A stretch of 64,000 bases of DNA from Streptomyces brevispora (GTDB lineage Bacteria; Actinomycetota; Actinomycetes; Streptomycetales; Streptomycetaceae), in contig NZ_VIWW01000001.1 in assembly GCF_007829885.1 (NCBI RefSeq), forward strand, positions 5,952,001 to 6,016,000. Direction: 5' to 3'. This document shows, in pieces, positions 59,042-64,000 of this stretch. Numbering within the stretch: the first letter of the stretch is position 1; each line of letters opens with the position of its first letter. Both the position numbers and the translations under genes were made by a program. The notes beneath the pieces were generated by a model. It was not told the DNA's origin, ran no database searches, and saw nothing but the letters and a program-made list of their open reading frames with translations.

Positions 59042-59260
59042 GGGGGTTCCCTCTCGAATGGTGGCCAGGAGGTCGGTCGGGTGCGGCCGCCGGGTGGGCG
59101 GCCGACTCCTCCATGTGTACGGGACGCAGTTCCGGGTTTCTCGTTGAGAACGTCTCCGTGTGGCAACCGTTTGGGAGTGACCGGGTATTTCGCCTTACCC
59201 ACAAGTAAGTTGACGCGCCGTGAAGGCCGTGATCCGGCTCGAAACCGTTCTGCGGGACTG

Positions 59261-60475
59261 CTACAGGGCGGATTCCTGACTCCGGGACTGCAACTGCAGC
59301 GCTCGTAGTACCGCCTCGGTGGAGAACCTGCTCTCGGGGTCGATCAGTTGCTCGCCGAAGATGGACTCGAGGTTGCGCATGCGGTAGCGGACGGTCTGCG
59401 GGTGCACGTCCAGCAGTTCGCCCATGTGGGCCGCGGTGCCGCGGGTGTCGAGCCAGATGCGCAGGGTCTCGACCAGCCGCTCCCGGCGGGTGGCGCTGAT
59501 TCCGGCGATGGGTGCGAGTTCCCGCTGGGCGAGCTGGTCCACTAGGACCGGGTCGGAGAGCAGCCACAGGGTGATGAGGTGGTCCTCGCAGAGGATGAAC
59601 GGCGCGTCGTCGATGACGCCCGCGTCGACGAGTTCGAGGATTCTCCTGGCCCAGCGGATCGAGTCCGAGGCCAGGGCGATGGGGACGGTCAGCCCGATCG
59701 CGGCGTGAGCGTCGAGGAGCGACAGGTCGAGCATGCTTCTTCGCGCGTCGTCGAGTGGCCCCGGGATGAGTAAGTGCGGCTGTGGATCACTGAGATCGGC
59801 CAGGACATCGCGGTCGGCACTGACCCGGTCCAATCCGGCGGGAGCACGCACCGCGACAAGAGTGACCTCCTCGGGCAGCGCCCATCCGGTCTGCTCGCAC
59901 AGCTCGGCGATGGCGGAACGGGGGACGGGGCGCCCGGCCAGGATCAGATGCAGCAGGCGCCGGCGCATGGCCTCGCCCTGCTCACCCGTCTGCGACTGGA
60001 CCTCCAGGAAGCCCTCGCGGGAGAGCGATTCGAGCTCGTCGATATAGGTGAAGAGCGCGTCGGCGAAACTGAGCATCAGGGTCGGCGAGAAGTTGTAGCT
60101 CCGGCCCACCTTCTTCGCCCGTCGCAGTGCGACACGGGCGCCGAGCCGGTAGGCGCCCTGAAGCGTTTCCATGGTGCGGCCTTCATAGGCCTCAAAACGT
60201 CCGAACCGACGGCACATGTCGTCGCGCAGCGAAGTCGATGTGGACGGTTCGGCGACCAGGTCCACGAACGAGGAGAGGCTCTGTTCGACACCGACGCGAA
60301 TGGCCTGGCCGTTGGGCCCGCTGAGCAGGCGTGCGTACTCCGGATAGGCCCGGGTTACCTCGACGCCGATCTCCTTGATGAGGCTCGGCAGTTCGGGCCG
60401 CATGATCGTGGCGAACTCTTGGGGGAGCGGCCCCAGCGGATCTCCCGTGTCCAATGGCGAAATGACTTTTGGCAT
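59261..60475 (-). CDS. CdaR/PucR-type transcriptional regulator
   Basis: 404 residues. The N-terminal part (about 20-180) is all-helical and acts as a sensor (RsbT co-antagonist-like). A GGDEF-like middle region follows. The C-terminal helix-turn-helix of the PucR group is complete: LVETLRIWLDTRGTAAHMGELLDVHPQTVRYRMRNLESIFGEQL. ATG 60475 has AAGGGGA upstream; the longer frame covers the promoter and is rejected. It is divergent, with a 1.1-kb gap, from a run of secreted proteins that it may regulate. Confidence 0.92.
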   Translation of the reverse strand: MPKVISPLDTGDPLGPLPQEFATIMRPELPSLIKEIGVEVTRAYPEYARLLSGPNGQAIRVGVEQSLSSFVDLVAEPSTSTSLRDDMCRRFGRFEAYEGRTMETLQGAYRLGARVALRRAKKVGRSYNFSPTLMLSFADALFTYIDELESLSREGFLEVQSQTGEQGEAMRRRLLHLILAGRPVPRSAIAELCEQTGWALPEEVTLVAVRAPAGLDRVSADRDVLADLSDPQPHLLIPGPLDDARRSMLDLSLLDAHAAIGLTVPIALASDSIRWARRILELVDAGVIDDAPFILCEDHLITLWLLSDPVLVDQLAQRELAPIAGISATRRERLVETLRIWLDTRGTAAHMGELLDVHPQTVRYRMRNLESIFGEQLIDPESRFSTEAVLRALQLQSRSQESAL

Positions 60476-61596
60476 GGCTGTCCCCTTGCTCTCCGGCGCC
60501 CGGTGGGGGTGAGGCAGTGGGGGAAAGCACTCCCACGAACCGACAGGTGCGTACCAAGTACGCGATGAAGATAGTCCAAGCCAGCGACTGTGCACATCAC
60601 TTACGCAAGATCGAAGTGCATGGGGCACACATCTCGGCCCCGTTGTGGCGCTCCGGTGCAGGTGGGGCGCCACTGCTCACTTCCGGACAATGTTTTTCGG
60701 ACATTTACTCTCGACGGAACAAGGAAGTAACCGTCGGTAATGCGGACGCGTGTGTCACGAGGGGGCGTGGAACGGGGGATTCCGGCCGCCCCGCGGGTGA
60801 CCTGGGTGCCCCGGGCGAACCGGAGCGCCCTGGGGCCGGCCGGGCGGCCCGGGGTGTTGCGTCGCGTCGCCTTCATGGGCCGGCCGGTATGCGGGTCCAG
60901 GACGCTTGCTGGTGCGAGGCGAATGAAAGCGAAGGGAAATTCCTCGCGCTCATCAAATTTATCCAGCAGGACTTGGCCGTGCATTTGAGAGTCGTGGGAC
61001 GGGCGGATATCCGGTCGGGTGGCCGTGCGCTCGTGCGCTCGTGCGCTCATTGGCTCCCGGGTACCGGGGCGGAGTGCCGGGCGCCGGGGGTGCCGAGTGG
61101 TCCACTCGCGTGCCGCGCCGGAGCCCCGTGGGTGCGGGATGCCGGTTCCGTCTGTCTCCGTGCAGTTCAGCGCTGCTGCGACCGAACGCATCCGGCCCGC
61201 ACCCGGTGTCGAGATCGTCGATCTTACCGGCGAGTACGCGAGTGGGCGGCGCCGCACGCGGCGACAGTGACTGTGCCCCAGGTGAGTGTGTGGGGGCGTC
61301 GTGGGGCGGCGCCCCCCGCGCAACTACTCACTTTCGTATAGAAAATCGCGGCGATCTGCTGAGTTATCGCTAAGACGGAATGCGTTTATCGAGAGGTGCA
61401 GGGAATTTCTGCGCCGGGTATTGCAGCGTTGGGCTACTGGCTCGTAACGTTCGATCCGCACGGAGTTCGATCACGCAGTCGAGTCCTTCGACTTCTGCGT
61501 TCCACGAAGTGAGCCGCCCTCGTACCGAGCCCATTACCGGGTGCGGTGCGAGGTATTCGGGCACGTCCAACTCCACCCCCACCGGAGGTTAGTTCC
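60476..61596. other. 1.1-kb region without a convincing gene
   Basis: Open frames here have mixed codon bias and no ribosome sites. The composition is less G+C-rich than the surroundings in 60560-60740 and 61320-61400, suggesting promoters for the regulator and for the secreted protein gene. A segment of short CGCTCGTG-type repeats lies near 61026-61048. A small RNA or unannotated leader could be present. Nothing definite is seen. Confidence 0.5.
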
Positions 61597-62244
61597 GTGA
61601 GAACGATCACCAAGCGCTCCCTGTTCGCCACCGCCGTCGCAGCCGCCGCTCTCGGCCTCACCGTCACCTCTGCCTCGGCCACCGCTCAGGCCACGTTTAC
61701 CATCGTCAACCCGAACGCGAACGGGTCGTTCACGGCCTCGCTCAAGTCGGGGACGACGGCGGACCTGCTGGACACCGTCACCAACCAGTCCGTGACCTGC
61801 TACTCCGCGACCGCGACCGGAACGGCCACCAACGGCGTGCACGCGAACGGGACCAACCTGGTGCAGATCGCCACGGCCACCTTCGGCAACGCGGTCTCCG
61901 ACCCCTGTGACGGGCCGCTCGGTTCCTCGTTCAGCGCCGTGTCGACGTCCGCGATCAATCTCAACGCCACCAGCTACGCCGGCGGGATCACCTCGGGCTC
62001 GCTGTCGAACGTGCACGTGACCCTCACCGGAGACACCCTCTTCGGCGTGTGCACGGCCAAGATCTCCGGTACCGCGAGCAACGCCAAGTACAACAACGCC
62101 ACGGGTGAGCTGTCCATCACCAACGGCGCCGGTCTCACCGTCTCAGGCGTGAGCAACTGCGCCTCGCTGATGAACAACGGTGACGCCGCCAAGTTCTCGG
62201 CCGTCTACAAGGTGGCCAAGCCCCTCACCGTCACCTCCCCGTGA
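61597..62244 (+). CDS. Secreted protein of unknown function, 215 aa
   Basis: GTG 61597 with GGAGG 8 nt upstream. A clear Sec signal (KRSLFATAVAAAALGLTVTSASATAQA, cleaved near residue 27) precedes an all-beta, Thr/Ser/Asn-rich mature chain. Four cysteines (SVTCYSATA, VSDPCDG, FGVCTAK, SNCASL) could make two disulfides. No known domain is recognised. It heads a run of three secreted-protein genes. Confidence 0.88.
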   Translation: MRTITKRSLFATAVAAAALGLTVTSASATAQATFTIVNPNANGSFTASLKSGTTADLLDTVTNQSVTCYSATATGTATNGVHANGTNLVQIATATFGNAVSDPCDGPLGSSFSAVSTSAINLNATSYAGGITSGSLSNVHVTLTGDTLFGVCTAKISGTASNAKYNNATGELSITNGAGLTVSGVSNCASLMNNGDAAKFSAVYKVAKPLTVTSP

Positions 62245-62254
62245 TCCGGTAGTC

Positions 62255-62323
62255 GTCCCGATGGCCGCGGGCTGCGTGCCGGAGTCGTCTCCTCCGGCGC
62301 GCAGCCCCCGTCCGGATCGGGAC
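62255..62323 (+). terminator. Hairpin after the first secreted-protein gene
   Basis: GTCCCGAT (62255-62262) with 62316-62323, GGGCTGCG (62269-62276) with 62300-62307, and GCCGGAG (62278-62284) with 62292-62298 stack into a long imperfect hairpin, 11 bp after the stop. Confidence 0.65.
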
Positions 62324-62376
62324 GCGTGCGTTTTCCCAGATGACCAGTCAGCTCCGATACGACGGCAGGTTCCGAG

Positions 62377-63846
62377 ATGATCTTCAGGGCGCTCCGCACC
62401 CGGCGTACGGCGCAGGCCGGCGCGGTCGGTGTCGTGGCACTTCTGGCCGGACTCATGCCTGGATCGGGGGTGGCGAGTGACACCCGTGTGATCGACGCCG
62501 ACATCGGGTACACCTGCGCATTCGGCTCCGGGGCCCGGCAGGTCGCGGTGAACGTCTCCGCTGAGTTCCCGACGAGTTCCCCGGTCGGCACCGCGGTCCG
62601 GCCCGAACAGGTGCGGCTCGGCCTCACCCTCCCGCACGCGGCACTGACGGAGCTACCCGCCGACGGCACCGCGCAGGTGTCGGGTTCCGCCCGGCTGGCG
62701 ACGGCGGTGACGCAGAACGGGACCCCGACCGATGTGATGTGGCAGCAACTCGCCGTCGAGGAGGTCTCCGCGGCCCCCGACGAGGACGTGGTGATCGAGG
62801 CGGCCGGCGAGGTGCCGACCGTGACCCCGCGTTCCGCGGGTGACATGGTCTTCACCGCCGGAGCTCTGGATCTCGATCTGGTGCTGCGGTCCGGCGACAC
62901 GACGGCGCCGGACCCCGTGGTCGTCTCGCTCTCCTGCACCGTCGACCCCGACCAGCAGCCGGAACTGGGCACGGTCAGGGTGCCGGCCCCGATCGGCGAG
63001 GCACCGGACCCGCTGGCCACGCCGGGCGGACCGGGACCGGCCGTACGCGAGCGCGCCGCGGCGCCCGTTGACCCGTCGGTCGCCGGGGCGGGGGACTACG
63101 ACCCGCCGGTGCCCGCGGACTGCACCCTCATCTACGGTCCCGTCGAGACCCCGGCGCGTGGGGCCCACGGCTATATGGCCGGGTACTCCAACGTGAACAA
63201 GCAGAAGGCCGCCATGGTCTTCAAGGATCCGGGCCACCTGAGACTCCAGCTGAACTCTGCCACCGCCGCGTACATGTGTCCCGAAGGCAAGAGCCTGACA
63301 TGGCTCAAGTCCGAGGCGACACTCGACTACGACGGCAAGCCCCAGATGCCTCCGGCCACGTCCACGTTTCTGACCTTCGGCTTCATGCCGACCACGGCCA
63401 CGCTCGAACTCGAACTCACCGAGCCCGCCCGTATCGACACCCTCGCCGAAGGGCCGGACCCGGTCACCAGGCGGCGCCCCGAAACCACCACCTCGACGCA
63501 GGAGATGAACCTGCGGCTGTACGACGTGAAGGTGAACGGGACCCCGCTGGACGTCGGCCCGGCGTGCCGCACCGTCCGGCCCGTGAAGCTCGTCCTGACC
63601 GGAAAGGGCTCCACGGGAAGGAATCCGGCGACGGAGGGCTACACCGTCAAGACCGGTGGTGCCCTCACCGGATTCGCGGACATCCCCGCATTCTCCGGCT
63701 GTGGGGCCACGGAGGACCTGGACAACGTCTTCACCGCTGCCGTCTCCGGAAAAGGCAACTTCACCAAGATGATGCAGGGCGCCCTGTGCGTGGACGAGGT
63801 ACCGCTCAACTGCCCCGAGCCCCCCAGGCCCCTTCCGGAACGCTGA
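62377..63846 (+). CDS. Secreted DUF6801-like protein
   Basis: 489 residues. Signal peptide (RTAQAGAVGVVALLAGLMPGSGVAS). The N-terminal beta domain opens IDADIGYTCAFGSGARQVAVNVSAEFPT, as in the actinobacterial DUF6801 family (assignment from memory). A Pro-rich linker around 210-240 follows. A second, larger beta domain starts near residue 245 (DCTLIYGPVETPARGAHGYMAG) and has several cysteines, ending PPRPLPER. It is exported and probably cell-wall associated. Its function is unknown. Confidence 0.85.
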   Translation: MIFRALRTRRTAQAGAVGVVALLAGLMPGSGVASDTRVIDADIGYTCAFGSGARQVAVNVSAEFPTSSPVGTAVRPEQVRLGLTLPHAALTELPADGTAQVSGSARLATAVTQNGTPTDVMWQQLAVEEVSAAPDEDVVIEAAGEVPTVTPRSAGDMVFTAGALDLDLVLRSGDTTAPDPVVVSLSCTVDPDQQPELGTVRVPAPIGEAPDPLATPGGPGPAVRERAAAPVDPSVAGAGDYDPPVPADCTLIYGPVETPARGAHGYMAGYSNVNKQKAAMVFKDPGHLRLQLNSATAAYMCPEGKSLTWLKSEATLDYDGKPQMPPATSTFLTFGFMPTTATLELELTEPARIDTLAEGPDPVTRRRPETTTSTQEMNLRLYDVKVNGTPLDVGPACRTVRPVKLVLTGKGSTGRNPATEGYTVKTGGALTGFADIPAFSGCGATEDLDNVFTAAVSGKGNFTKMMQGALCVDEVPLNCPEPPRPLPER

Positions 63847-63899
63847 ACCGACCGAACCACCCGCCCGTTTCACCACCCTCAAGAAAGGCCGGACGTTCA

Positions 63900-64000
63900 A
63901 TGAGCGCTGCCCCGAAACTCTTCAGACCCGCTCTTCTCGGCGCGCTGGTGGCCGTGGCCGTCGGCATTCCGCTGAGCACCTCGCCCGCGAGTGCCGCCTC
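63900..64000 (+). CDS. Secreted protein, N-terminal signal only (runs off window)
   Basis: ATG 63900 opens a Sec signal peptide: KLFRPALLGALVAVAVGIPLS then SPASAA at the window edge. An AAGAAAGG site lies 12 nt upstream. It is the third secreted gene in a row, 53 bp after the DUF6801-like gene, and likely in its operon. The mature domain is outside the window. Confidence 0.75.
   Translation, partial: MSAAPKLFRPALLGALVAVAVGIPLSTSPASAA

Noticed and set aside
60601..61323. 240-codon minus-strand frame
   Set aside because: Codon third positions are not G/C-enriched and no start signal exists.

Overview
The window is typical Streptomyces (or close relative) chromosomal DNA. G+C is very high, with near-total G/C at third codon positions. 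GTG starts and 1-4 bp stop/start overlaps are common. It also carries lineage markers: a conservon operon (cvnABCDE), a CYP157/CYP154 P450 pair, an Xre/DUF397/HATPase module, MsiK-dependent-type sugar ABC genes and IS110-family transposases. No rRNA, tRNA or CRISPR array was seen.

Left edge (1-4.9 kb): the 3' part of a phosphocholine-specific phospholipase C, a small unknown gene, and a translationally coupled pair of cytochrome P450s. The first P450 lacks the arginine of the ExxR motif, a hallmark of CYP157.

Core (5.1-26.2 kb): what looks like a complete xyloglucan-utilisation locus. A LacI-type regulator faces a seven-gene minus-strand run: solute-binding lipoprotein, two permeases, GH74, GH42, GH95 and GH12. 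Divergently transcribed are GH3 and GH31, followed by a TetR regulator, an SGNH/GDSL esterase and a ThuA-like protein. Secreted GH74 and GH12 would cut the backbone, and the ABC system would import the oligosaccharides (no ATPase gene is present, so a shared MsiK is implied). GH95 (fucose), GH42 (galactose), GH31 (xylose) and GH3 (glucose) would then strip them in the cytoplasm. Four copies of the palindrome TCGAAGCGCTTCGA (one with a mismatch) lie upstream of the LacI gene and in the ABC/GH3 divergent region. They mark a probable self-contained regulon.

Xylose module (28.6-33.0 kb): divergent xylB and xylA plus a ROK repressor. These would consume the xylose released by the GH31 enzyme. A von Willebrand factor A / membrane protein pair lies between the two modules.

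Middle (33-40 kb): DUF305 and DUF3105 proteins, a scramblase-like protein, a VOC protein, a FUSC/MarR pair and an IclR regulator, with several textbook hairpin terminators.

Conservon and signalling (40.8-49.3 kb): cvnA-cvnE with a second CYP157-like P450 carrying a long tail, a GH4 glycosidase, and an anti-sigma-like ATPase / Xre / DUF397 module.

Unstable zone (49.4-54.3 kb): a 3' gene scrap, two acetyltransferases, a frameshifted IS110 transposase, a truncated second one, and a 25-nt repeat flanking one acetyltransferase.

Right part (54.3-64 kb): a YchJ-like protein, an EmrB/QacA-type exporter, an ATP-grasp-like protein, a truncated P450 abutting another gene remnant, and a CdaR/PucR-type regulator. 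It ends with a run of secreted proteins of unknown function that continues past the window end.
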